Shown: positions 28,429 through 38,700 of the stretch, piece after piece
How the letters are laid out: every line of letters starts with the position of its first letter
Position numbering within the stretch: the first letter of the stretch is position 1
NCBI GenBank assembly: GCA_963662865.1
Contig: OY759969.1
Coordinates: 868,001-932,000, forward strand
DNA length: 64,000 nucleotides
Source of the DNA: JAJDYQ01 sp963662865
GTDB lineage: Bacteria > Pseudomonadota > Gammaproteobacteria > JAJDYQ01
Reading direction: 5' to 3'
Program-made: the position numbers and the translations under genes
Notes under the pieces: generated by a model
Databases searched by the model: none
Told to the model about the DNA's origin: nothing
What the model saw: only the letters and a program-made list of their open reading frames with translations

Positions 28429-30394
28429 TAGCCGGAAATTATGGGCGTTACTGGCGGGGATATTGCTTGTCGCCGTGCCTTTTTTTCCAAGAATCCCATT
28501 ACCTGTTACGGCATTGAGCCTGATTATGACTTTATGGGCAGTTGCTGCGATACTCAATAAAACCCGGCAACCTGACAAATGGCAACGGATAGGGCTGCTT
28601 TTACTTGTTATCCTGGTCATGAACCTATCGTTCGGAACGCTCCTGGGAAGAGATGCCGGCACCGGATTTCTTATTCTGCTGGCATTTCTAAAGATGTTTG
28701 AAATCAATGGCAAGCGAGACATTTATATTGTCGTATATGTGGAGTATTTCCTGATAGCGAGCAATTTTTTTCATACTCAAAGCCCATGGGTTGCCCTGTA
28801 CGTCTTCGCTATCGTGATTTATCTGACTTCAATTCTCATACTATTTAGCGACAGGATTTCCACTCTCGACATTCGGAAACGCTTAACGATTGCAGGCCGC
28901 ATGATTTTGCAGGCGACACCGCTGATGTTGATCTTATTTATATTGTTTCCTCGCATACCCGGACCATTATGGGGCTTACCCAAAGACGCACAGTCTGCGG
29001 TTACCGGATTAAATAACAGTATGTCTCCGGGCTCAGTGAGCAGCTTGATCCAATCGGAAGAAATTGCATTTCGCGTGCGATTCGAAGAACAAATACCGCC
29101 GCATGCCGATTTATACTGGCGTGGCCCGGTTTTCAGTCGTTACGATGGGCAAACATGGGTGGCAGACAACGCCCCTCGAAAAATCAGGATCAATCTCATC
29201 AATAGCGAGAACGAGCCCGATGTCATTCAATACACCGTCACCCTTGAACCTCATCAGCGAAACTGGCTGTTTGCACTGAACTACCCTGTCATCCTGCAGG
29301 ATAGCGGGTATCGTTTAACACGAGAGTCGCAATTATTGAATCCGAAAAAGATCAGCAGCGTGATTCGGTATTCAGTAACATCGGATCGCAGCGTCCGCAA
29401 CTACAGCCTGTCCAAATACGAGCGAATAAAAAACCTGAGACTGCCGGGGGCAGGGAATTTGAATAAAAAGACGATTGCACTGGCACAAAAATGGCGCGAT
29501 CTGGCAGGTGAGAATGACAGGCGTGTGATTGATCAAGCCTTGAGTTATTTCACTAAACAGCCATTTGCTTACACCCTGAATCCTCCATTGCTCGGCAATG
29601 ATGCCATGGATGATTTTCTGTTCGAGACTCAACGAGGGTTTTGTGGGCATTACTCCAGTGCCTTTGTTTATCTGGCCAGGGCCGCCGGCATACCGGCACG
29701 GATCGTCACAGGATACCAGGGCGGCGAAAAGAATCCAGTAGATGAATACGTGATTGTCAGGCAATCCAGCGCACACGCCTGGGCCGAAGTCTGGCTTGAC
29801 GATGCAGGCTGGGTGCGTGTTGACCCTACTTCAGCGGTTGCGCCGGACCGTATTGAAAGCGGCATACAGGACGCGGTAGAAGAACGCAATCAGTTGCCGA
29901 CCATACTGCTGGGCGGAGACAGCGTATTTCTCAAAGCACGATACTACTGGGACAGCTTTAGTTACAGATGGGATGAATGGGTGGTCGGCTTTAATCGGGA
30001 ACGCCAGTTTGAGTTGTTCAGGAAACTGGGCTTTGAAAATGCCGATTGGCAGGCAATGGTTATCGGAATGGTCATACTACTGGCTTTGGCAGGGACGCTG
30101 ATCGGCCTTTGGGTATTTCAACAGGGAGCGGGCATACGCAAGGACCGGATTAAACAGACCTATGACCGCTTCTGCCATAAGCTGGCAAAAACAGGTATCA
30201 GCAGAAAGAATACCGAAGCACCCTCTGAATATTTTGTACGTCTGCGAGACAAACTGACACCGGCTTCAGCTAAAAAGGCGAAACAGATCATCTGGAATTA
30301 TGTTGCGTTGCGATATGGAACGGCCTCATCTCCGGCACAGGAAAAACACTTTATAAAGAGTGTTCAGGGCTTTACCGCTCAATTAAAGCAATAA
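28418..30394 (+). CDS. TgpA-like membrane transglutaminase
   Basis: 658 aa. N-terminal membrane domain with about six spans (residues 1-190), a periplasmic transglutaminase-like domain with the catalytic Cys in RGFCGHYSSAFVYLARAAGIP, His in SSAHAWAEVWL and Asp in WVRVDPTSAV, one further span near 545-570 and a C-terminal cytoplasmic DUF4129-like tail. This is the domain order of Pseudomonas TgpA, which is essential there. Last gene of the MoxR-DUF58 operon; ligA follows after 24 nt. Confidence 0.93.
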   Translation: MPIDSRKLWALLAGILLVAVPFFPRIPLPVTALSLIMTLWAVAAILNKTRQPDKWQRIGLLLLVILVMNLSFGTLLGRDAGTGFLILLAFLKMFEINGKRDIYIVVYVEYFLIASNFFHTQSPWVALYVFAIVIYLTSILILFSDRISTLDIRKRLTIAGRMILQATPLMLILFILFPRIPGPLWGLPKDAQSAVTGLNNSMSPGSVSSLIQSEEIAFRVRFEEQIPPHADLYWRGPVFSRYDGQTWVADNAPRKIRINLINSENEPDVIQYTVTLEPHQRNWLFALNYPVILQDSGYRLTRESQLLNPKKISSVIRYSVTSDRSVRNYSLSKYERIKNLRLPGAGNLNKKTIALAQKWRDLAGENDRRVIDQALSYFTKQPFAYTLNPPLLGNDAMDDFLFETQRGFCGHYSSAFVYLARAAGIPARIVTGYQGGEKNPVDEYVIVRQSSAHAWAEVWLDDAGWVRVDPTSAVAPDRIESGIQDAVEERNQLPTILLGGDSVFLKARYYWDSFSYRWDEWVVGFNRERQFELFRKLGFENADWQAMVIGMVILLALAGTLIGLWVFQQGAGIRKDRIKQTYDRFCHKLAKTGISRKNTEAPSEYFVRLRDKLTPASAKKAKQIIWNYVALRYGTASSPAQEKHFIKSVQGFTAQLKQ

Positions 30395-30418
30395 CCTGTT
30401 TAATGAAGCTGGAAATCC

Positions 30419-32443
30419 ATGACCTTACCGAAGGATATTCATGAACAGATAGCGGCGTTACGCAGAGAGATCGATCAACATAACCACCGATACTACGTTC
30501 TCGATGACCCCGTTATTTCAGATGCAGAATATGATCAACTGTTTCGCAAGCTACAGGCGCTAGAAGCCGGGCACCCTGAACCGGTTACATCCGAATCACC
30601 CACTCAGAGAGTTGGCAGTGCGCCGGCAAGCCATTTTGAAAAAATTCAGCATAAAATCCCCATGTTATCTCTCGGTAATGCCTTTAGTGATGAGGAACTG
30701 TCCGATTTTGACCGGCGGATGCGAGAAAAGCTTGACGTAGATGAAGTTGAATATGCGGCCGAGCCTAAACTTGACGGACTTGCCGTTACCCTGATGTATG
30801 AAAATGGCCACCTTATATATGGTGCGACCCGTGGAGATGGGACAACAGGTGAAGATATTACCCGCAATATACAGACTATCAGCTCCATTCCATTGCAACT
30901 GACTGGCCAGGGGCATCCACGAAAACTGGAAGTCCGTGGTGAAGTTTTTATGCCGAAAGCAGGGTTTGCAAGGCTTAATCAACAGGCGAGAGAGGACGGC
31001 AGAAAAACCTTCGCCAACCCGCGCAACGCCGCCGCAGGCAGCTTACGTCAACTGGACCCGAAGATTACTGCCTCACGACAGTTGGATATTTACATTTATG
31101 CACTGGGCCAGGTTTCCGAAGAAATCAGCCTGTATCACTCAGGTATGCTCAAACAGTTACAACAATGGGGGCTTAAACCGATACCCCTGATTAAAGTAAT
31201 CAAAGGAATTGACGGCTTGAAGACCTACTATCAGGACCTCGGAATGTTGCGCAATAATCTGCCCTATGAAATTGACGGAGTGGTTTATAAGATCAATGCC
31301 TATTCCCAGCAAAAAATCATGGGTTTTGTTTCAAGGGCGCCGCGCTGGGCTATCGCACACAAATTTCCCGCCCAGGAAGAAATGAGCGTACTTGAAGAGA
31401 TAGAAGTGCAGGTAGGCCGCACCGGAGCACTGACACCCGTAGCACGGCTGAAACCCATATCGGTTGGTGGCGTCACAGTCACCAATGCCACACTGCATAA
31501 TATGGATGAAATTATCCGTAAGAATGTCAGAGTAGGGGATAGGGTAATTATCCGTCGAGCCGGAGACGTTATACCGGAGATTGTTCGCTCCGTGCCCGAT
31601 AAACGCCGGAGAAAACCCCCATTATTTGCCATGCCCACAACCTGTCCGATCTGCAATTCCGCAGTGCAACGAGTCGAAGGAGAAGCGGCCTATCGCTGTA
31701 CAGGAGGCCTGTACTGTAGCGCACAGCGCAAAGAGGCCCTGAAACACTTCGTCTCACGCAAAGCCATGGATATCGACGGCTTAGGTAAAAAAATGATTGA
31801 GCAACTGGTGGATAAAGAGCTCATTAAAACACCGGATGACATCTATCGACTCAACTTCCGGACAATAGCCGATCTGGACCGCATGGCAGAGAAATCCGCG
31901 AACAATTTATTAAATGCCATTGAACAATCGAAGCAAACAACCCTGGCCAGATTCCTGTATGCGCTGGGAATCCGTGAAGTGGGCGAGGCCACAGCAGCGG
32001 CCCTGGCCAATCACTTTCTGACACTGGAGAATTTGATGCAGGCCGGCGAACAACAACTACTGGAAGTTCCCGATGTCGGGCCGATTGTCGCCAGACACAT
32101 ACTTAACTTTCTCAATGAAGAACATAATCAGTCCGTTATGCAGAAACTGCAAAAAGTCGGAATTCGCTGGCCAGAAATAAAAACAGCAAACCAACTGCCA
32201 CTGGAAGGAAAAACCTATGTCATTACAGGCACACTATCCACCATGTCTCGCAACGCCGCCAGACAAAAATTAACAAGCCTCGGCGCAAAAGTAACCAGCA
32301 GTATCTCCGGTAAAACAACCGCACTGATTATCGGCGAAAAAGCCGGCTCGAAACTGACCAAAGCCCGGGATTCAGGCATTGATACCCTTGATGAAAAAGG
32401 ACTGGCAGCGCTGCTCAATACCGACGATGCCAAACGATCATAG
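30419..32443 (+). CDS. ligA: NAD-dependent DNA ligase
   Basis: 674 aa, full length. N-terminal Ia domain (HNHRYYVLDDPVISDAEYD), adenylation motif EPKLDGLAV with the active lysine, GATRGDGTTGEDIT, OB-fold, a four-Cys zinc site (CPICNS, CTGGLYC), helix-hairpin-helix repeats and a C-terminal BRCT domain (LEGKTYVITGTLSTMSR). Seals nicks in replication and repair. A composite palindromic repeat begins 19 bp after the stop. Confidence 0.98.
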   Translation: MTLPKDIHEQIAALRREIDQHNHRYYVLDDPVISDAEYDQLFRKLQALEAGHPEPVTSESPTQRVGSAPASHFEKIQHKIPMLSLGNAFSDEELSDFDRRMREKLDVDEVEYAAEPKLDGLAVTLMYENGHLIYGATRGDGTTGEDITRNIQTISSIPLQLTGQGHPRKLEVRGEVFMPKAGFARLNQQAREDGRKTFANPRNAAAGSLRQLDPKITASRQLDIYIYALGQVSEEISLYHSGMLKQLQQWGLKPIPLIKVIKGIDGLKTYYQDLGMLRNNLPYEIDGVVYKINAYSQQKIMGFVSRAPRWAIAHKFPAQEEMSVLEEIEVQVGRTGALTPVARLKPISVGGVTVTNATLHNMDEIIRKNVRVGDRVIIRRAGDVIPEIVRSVPDKRRRKPPLFAMPTTCPICNSAVQRVEGEAAYRCTGGLYCSAQRKEALKHFVSRKAMDIDGLGKKMIEQLVDKELIKTPDDIYRLNFRTIADLDRMAEKSANNLLNAIEQSKQTTLARFLYALGIREVGEATAAALANHFLTLENLMQAGEQQLLEVPDVGPIVARHILNFLNEEHNQSVMQKLQKVGIRWPEIKTANQLPLEGKTYVITGTLSTMSRNAARQKLTSLGAKVTSSISGKTTALIIGEKAGSKLTKARDSGIDTLDEKGLAALLNTDDAKRS

Positions 32444-32461
32444 TAATTTTTGTTTTCCTTT

Positions 32462-32546
32462 CAAAATCAATAACGGATCGTTATTGATTTTGGCGCTACC
32501 TCCTTGTATCGTCGGAAACTCTGATTTAATCTAGAGTTTCTTTAAA
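32462..32546 (-). repeat. Composite palindromic repeat, copy A
   Basis: A 14-bp perfect stem CAAAATCAATAACG/CGTTATTGATTTTG (32462-32492), then a GTATCG-containing linker and a second palindrome built on GGAAACTCTGATT...AGAGTTTC. Same module order as copy D at 59883-60041. It may also act as a terminator after ligA, though no T-run follows the first stem. Confidence 0.7.
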
Positions 32547-32666
32547 CCTTTACAGTATCGAACCGGCGCCTTGTAGTACAACCGCGCCCCGTTCGGAGAT
32601 GAACAGGTATTGCCTCGGCACTCGTCAAACAATGAAACAGGCCAGGCCCGGGACGCTTCAGAAAAC

Positions 32667-32680
32667 AGGAGAAAAAAATG
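32667..32680 (+). promoter_or_regulatory. Ribosome site and ATG that decide the phase of the autotransporter
   Basis: AGGAG at 32667-32671 lies 6 nt before ATG 32678-32680, the only well-formed start upstream of the GCCGA tract. From it 22 codons lead without a stop into the repeat. Confidence 0.7.
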
Positions 32681-32741
32681 TACAGCAGCAACCAAAAGGG
32701 GAAAATCCTTGACAAAGCCAGGTTTGGCAGGCCCACAATAA

Positions 32742-35700
32742 TTGCCGAGCCGAGCCGAGCCGAGCCGAGCCGAGCCGAGCCGAGCCGAGCCGAGCCGAGC
32801 CGAGCCGAGCCGAGCCGAGCCGAGCCGAGCCGAGCCGAGCCGCCATGAATGTGCCTGCGCGTCCCGTCCGGGCGTAGAGCGCCCCCCGCAGCCCGATTCT
32901 TCCGACGGTAACGCCCCCGCGTTCGTGCGCGGTATTGCCCGCTGCGTGCGCAATCCGCGGCGCGTCCTCCTCTCGGCGCTGCTGTGCCTGCCGTTGCTGG
33001 CGGGTCTGGTACCGAAAGCCGCCGCACAGACCACCCTGACCACGGCCTCGCTGGAGCTGGCCACCCCGTCTGCGGCAGAGGGCAATTCGGGGACGCAGAA
33101 CCGCATCTTCCGAGTAAGGCTGTCGTCTTCACGGAGCTCAGGGACTAACTTTTCCCTGTGCATCGCCCCGTCCGGTACCGCCGAGTTCCGCGCATCGGGA
33201 CAGGACTTCTCGCTGCGATTTTCAAACGGCAATGCATTGCCGGTGGTCGGGGTGGACGGATCTAGTGCTAGCTCTGGTCAGACCACGGCGGGCTGCGCAA
33301 CCGTGAACGTAAACGCCAATATGACCCAGAGCCAGGACTACAGAATCCGCGTCAACGGCGACACAACCCCGGAAGGCGACGAAACGGTGGTACTGAGACT
33401 CGCCAGGCTGACGACCTCCTCAGGTAGTGCCAACACCCCCGCCGATGTCCTGATCTCCACCACCGCCAACACCGTCATCCATACCATCGAGGGCGACGAC
33501 GCAACCACGGCCTCGCTGGAGCTGGCCACCCCGTCTGCGGCGGAGGGCGATTCGGGGACGCAGAACCGCATCTTCCGGGTAAGGCTGTCGTCTTCACGGA
33601 GCTCAGGGACTAACTTTTCCCTGTGCATCGCCCCGTCCGGCACCGCCGAGTTCCGCGCATCGGGACAGGACTTCTCGCTGCGATTTTCAAACGGCAATGC
33701 ATTGCAGGTGGTCGGGGTGAACGGATCTAGTGCTAGCTCTGGTCAGACCACGGCGGGCTGCACAACCGTGAACGTAAGCGCCAATATGACCCAGAGCCAG
33801 GACTACAGAATCCGCGTCAACGGCGACACAACCCCGGAAGGCGACGAGACAGTGGTACTGAGACTCGCCAGGCTGACGACCTCCTCAGGTAGTGCCAACA
33901 CCCCCGCCGATGTCCTGATCTCCACCACCGCCAACACCGTCATCCATACCATCGAGGGCGACGACGCAACCACGGCCTCGCTGGAGCTGGCCACCCCGTC
34001 TGCGGCGGAGGGCGATTCGGGGACGCAGAACCGCATCTTCCGGGTAAGGCTGTCGTCTTCACGGAGCTCAGGGACTAACTTTTCCCTGTGCATCGCCCCG
34101 TCCGGCACCGCCGAGTTCCGCGCATCGGGACAGGACTTCTCGCTGCGATTTTCAAACGGCAATGCATTGCAGGTGGTCGGGGTGAACGGATCTAGTGCTA
34201 GCTCTGGTCAGACCACGGCGGGCTGCACAACCGTGAACGTAAGCGCCAATATGACCCAGAGCCAGGACTACAGAATCCGCGTCAACGGTGACACAACCCC
34301 GGAAGGCGACGAGACAGTGGTACTGAGACTCGCCAGGCTGACGACCTCCTCAGGTAGTGCCAACACCCCCGCCGATGTCCTGATCTCCACCACTGCCAAC
34401 ACCGTCATCCATACCATCGAGACCGACGACCCGAAGATCACCATTTCGCGTGCCTCGGGCACCGGTGCCACCATTACCGAGGGCACGGATGCGGTATTCA
34501 CGGTGACAGCCAGCCAGGCACCGTCGAGCGACCTTGATATCCGGGTCCGCGTATCGGAACAGACCGCAGGCGGCCAGAGCTTCGTGGCAATGGGCAGTCA
34601 AGGCGTGCAGACGGTCACGATCCCGATGAACCAGACCAGCGTCAACCTCACGGTACCGACAACAAACGATACACAGCTCGAACCGCATGGCGAGATGGCG
34701 GTGCAGGTACTCGATGGCGATGCCTACGGGCTGGGAACCACAACCCGCCAGACAGTGGTCATCTGGGACAACGACATCGTCGTGACGATATCGGCACCTT
34801 CGGGCGATCTGGCCGAACTGAACGCAGGCGAGAAGACGGTGACGGTAACATTGAGCCACGCCCCGGCACCGGGCCAGGATATCCTGTTGCGCTTCACCAC
34901 CCTCGGCACGGCGACATGGTGGACAGATTACCGTGCGATCGCCCCCACTACGGTGCCTGCCGGAGTCACCTACAGCTTCACACAGGCCGTGACTCAAATC
35001 CAGTTCAGATCCACATTGACCACGCCGTCTGCGACGCAGGCGACCTTCACCCTGAGGGCGACGGACGACACCAACTTTAGCGAATTGACCGAAACGGTCG
35101 AGTTCGGTATCGCAGAAGCGCTGTCGCTAAACGCCGGAACCTGGACAGATTCGGTAGCGGACTTCGACATCATCAACAATCCGACCCCACAAGTGAACCT
35201 GTCGGTATCGGACAGTGGCGCGGCATCGGAAGGCGGCAGCGCACTGAGCATCACAGCAACCCGCAGTTCAGCCAACGCCTCAGGCGCGGCACTGCTCATC
35301 CCGATTCAAGTAAAGACCGCCGACACAACGGCACAGAGCGGAGACTACACGGTTGCCGCTTCAATCAGCATTGCCAACAACGCGACCACCGGCACGGCCA
35401 GCTTCACGGTGGCTAACGACAGCACGGACGAACCGCCGGAGACGGTCGTGGTGGAACTGGGCACACTGCCGGCCGGCACGGCGGCCGGGTCGGACAGAGA
35501 GGTCACCATCACCATTGCAGACAACGACCCGACCATCGTCTCCCTGGCCCGCACGGGCAGTGGCGCGATCACCGAAGGCGGCACGGTAGAATTCACAGTC
35601 ACCCTGGGTCGGCAACTGATTGCCGGCGAGATCATCGGCGTGCCGCTGTCCATCGGCGGCACGAATGTGACCCTGGACGACTGGAGCCTGGCACTCGCAA

Positions 35701-38700
35701 CCAGCGGCAATACCGGCGTGACCCTGACCAACCAGACCACAGCCACCCCACAGCTACGCCTTTCGGGTGCGGGCGCCCAAATCGCGAACCTGATACTGAC
35801 GGCGGCGACCGACAACACCGACGAGGGCAGCGGTTCCGAGATCTACACCATCGCCCTCGGCGCGGACGGCCTGGGCACCAACGGCTTTGACCGTGTCGGC
35901 CTGGGCACCATTGCCGGCGGCGGTGCCGACCCGCACGGCACTGCAAACACCTTCGATGTGCAGATAGACGACACCACGGCGGGCATCACCGTCACCGAGA
36001 CAGGCAGTGCCACCACGCTCACCGAAAGCGGCGCGGACACCTACACTGTGGTGCTCGATTCACAACCCGGCGCAGACGTGGCCATCGTGCCCACCTCAGG
36101 CACGATAAGCGCCGCCACAGTAAGCCCGGCCCGCCTGACCTTCACAAGCATCAACTGGAGCGCGACCCAGACCATCACCGTCAGCGGGGTCAATGACAGC
36201 ACCGACGCCGCCGACCGAGCGGTGACCATTACCCACGCCGCCACCTCCACGGACGCCAACTACAACGCAATCATCTCGACCCCCGTCATGGCCACGGTGA
36301 CCGACGACGACGCCACCGCGGTAACCCTGGCGGGCACGGTGGGCAACCTCACGGAAGGCGGCACCAAAACCATCACCGTCACCCTGGGCCGCCGGCTGGT
36401 CAGAGGCGAGGAGCTGCCGGTACCACTGACCTTTGGTGGCGCGGCAATGCGAGGCACGGACTACACCCTGACCGGTACCGCGGCACCCGGTATCGTCTAC
36501 GCCATCCCGGTCAGCGGCAACGGCACGGTGACGTTTACCGGCCCATCCGCAACCGTCGCCACTCTGACCCTGACCGCGACCCCCGACAGCCTGAACGAGA
36601 CCGGCGGCGAGATAGTGGACATCGATCTGGGCACCCTGGGCACCACCTCCGGCACCGGCCTGGGTGGCGGTGCCAGTGGCACGGACAATCTGGCGGACTT
36701 CACCATTGAAGACCCACCGACCATCACCATCACCAGCGGCCCCGCTATCACCGAAGGCAGCGCCGTGACCTTTACCGTGACCGCCAGCCGGGTACCGAGC
36801 AGTGACCTGATGATTGATCTGACCATAGCGGACGCCGCCGCCGGTGATTATCTGGATTCAGGCGACGAAGGCGCCGATAGGGTCACCCTGTCCGGCACCA
36901 CCACGGCCACCGTCACCATCCCCACACAGACCGACAGCACCGACGAGGCCACCGGTTTCATCACGGTGACCGTGGCGGACGGCACCGGTTACACCGTCGG
37001 CACGCCGCCCTCGGCCACGGTACGGATCAGCGACGACGACGCCACCACGGTGACCCTGGCGGGCACGGCAGGCAACCTCAACGAAGGCACCACCCGCAAC
37101 CTCACCGTCACCCTGAACCGCACCCTGATCACCGGCGAGAGCCTGGCCGTGCCGCTGACCCTGGGCGGCGACGCGATACGGGGCACGGACTACAGCCTGA
37201 CCGGCACCCCGGCGAACGGTATCATGTACACCATCCCGGACAGCGGTACCGCCGGCACGGTGACGTTTACCGGCCCGGCCCCGGCCATCGCCACCCTGGC
37301 CCTGGCCGTACAGACCGACAACACCGCCGACCCCGGCGAGACCATCACCATCGGCCTGGGCACCCCGGTCGGCACCGGCCTGGACGGCGGCACCCGTAGC
37401 ACGGGCAGTCTGGCCTTCACGATCATGGAACAACCGGCCATCGTGCTGTCGCCGACCCTGGCGGTTGATGAAGGCACCAGCGCCGGTTACCCGGTATCCC
37501 TGGCCACCGCCCCGACGGCCAATGTCACGGTGACGGTCACGGGTCACGCCGGCACCGACCTGACATTGAATCCGAACAGCCTGGAGTTCACGGCGACCAA
37601 CTGGAATATGATACAGACCTTCACGGTGACGGCGGCTACCGACGCCGACGCGGCGGACGACACAGTGAGCCTGACACATACGGCCTCAGGCAGCGCAACC
37701 GAGTATGGATCGATAACGGGCGCGGTGACGGTGACCATCGACGACGCCGACACGGCGGACGTGACCATCAGCGAGACGGCGATAACGATTGCAGAGGGCG
37801 ATGAGGGCACGTACACCGTGGTGCTGGCCACCCAACCGGCGAGCGGGGTGGAGATCACGGTGACCTCCGGCCTGACCAGTGCGGCCACGGTGAACCCGCC
37901 GATCCTGACGTTCACGATGACCAACTGGGATACGGAGCAGACGGTGACGGTCACGGGCGTCAACGACAATCGGGGCAACGCCGGCGGTGAACGCACGGCG
38001 ACGCTCAGCCACCGCATCAGCAGCGGCGACGGCGGCGACTACCCGACCGACGGCCCCCCGACCCCGGCGGCTGTCACGGTGACGGTGACCGACGACGATG
38101 TGGCCGGCCTGTCGTTCTCTGGCGAGATGATCACGGTAGCCGAAGGTGCCACCGCCAACTACACGGTGGCCCTGACGACTATCCCGACGGGAGACGTGAC
38201 GGTCACGGTCAGCGGTCATAGCGGCACCGACTTGACGCCGGACGAAACCAGCCTGACGTTCACGATGACCGACTGGGACACGGCCCAGACGGTGACGGTG
38301 ACCGCGGCCCAGGACGGCGACGCGGCAAACGACACGGTGAGTCTGACGCATACGGCCTCAGGCACGACAGGTTATGGCGCGGTCATGGACGATGTGACGG
38401 TGATCATCACCGACGACGACACGGCGGCCATCACCATCAGCGAGACGGCGGGTACCACCACGGTTCTGGAGAACGGCAGCGAGGCCGGCGGCACGGACAC
38501 CTACACGGTGGTGCTGGCCACCCAACCGGCGAGCGGAGTGGAGATCACGGTGACCTCCGGCCTGACCAGTGCGGCCACGGTGAGCCCGCTGATCCTGACG
38601 TTCACTATGACCAACTGGGATATGGAGCAGACGGTGACGGTCACGGGAGTTGATGACAATATAAACAACCCCGGCGATGCCCGCACGGCGACGCTCAGCC

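Noticed and set aside
32531..33232. Minus-strand frames with repeated ARLGS
   Set aside because: They are the antisense reading of the GCCGA tract and of the adhesin start; no ribosome site and no resemblance to a protein family.
32744..34435. CRISPR-like array from the pentamer and 465-bp repeats
   Set aside because: The pentamers have no spacers and the 465-bp units are coding repeats in one frame; no cas genes are present.
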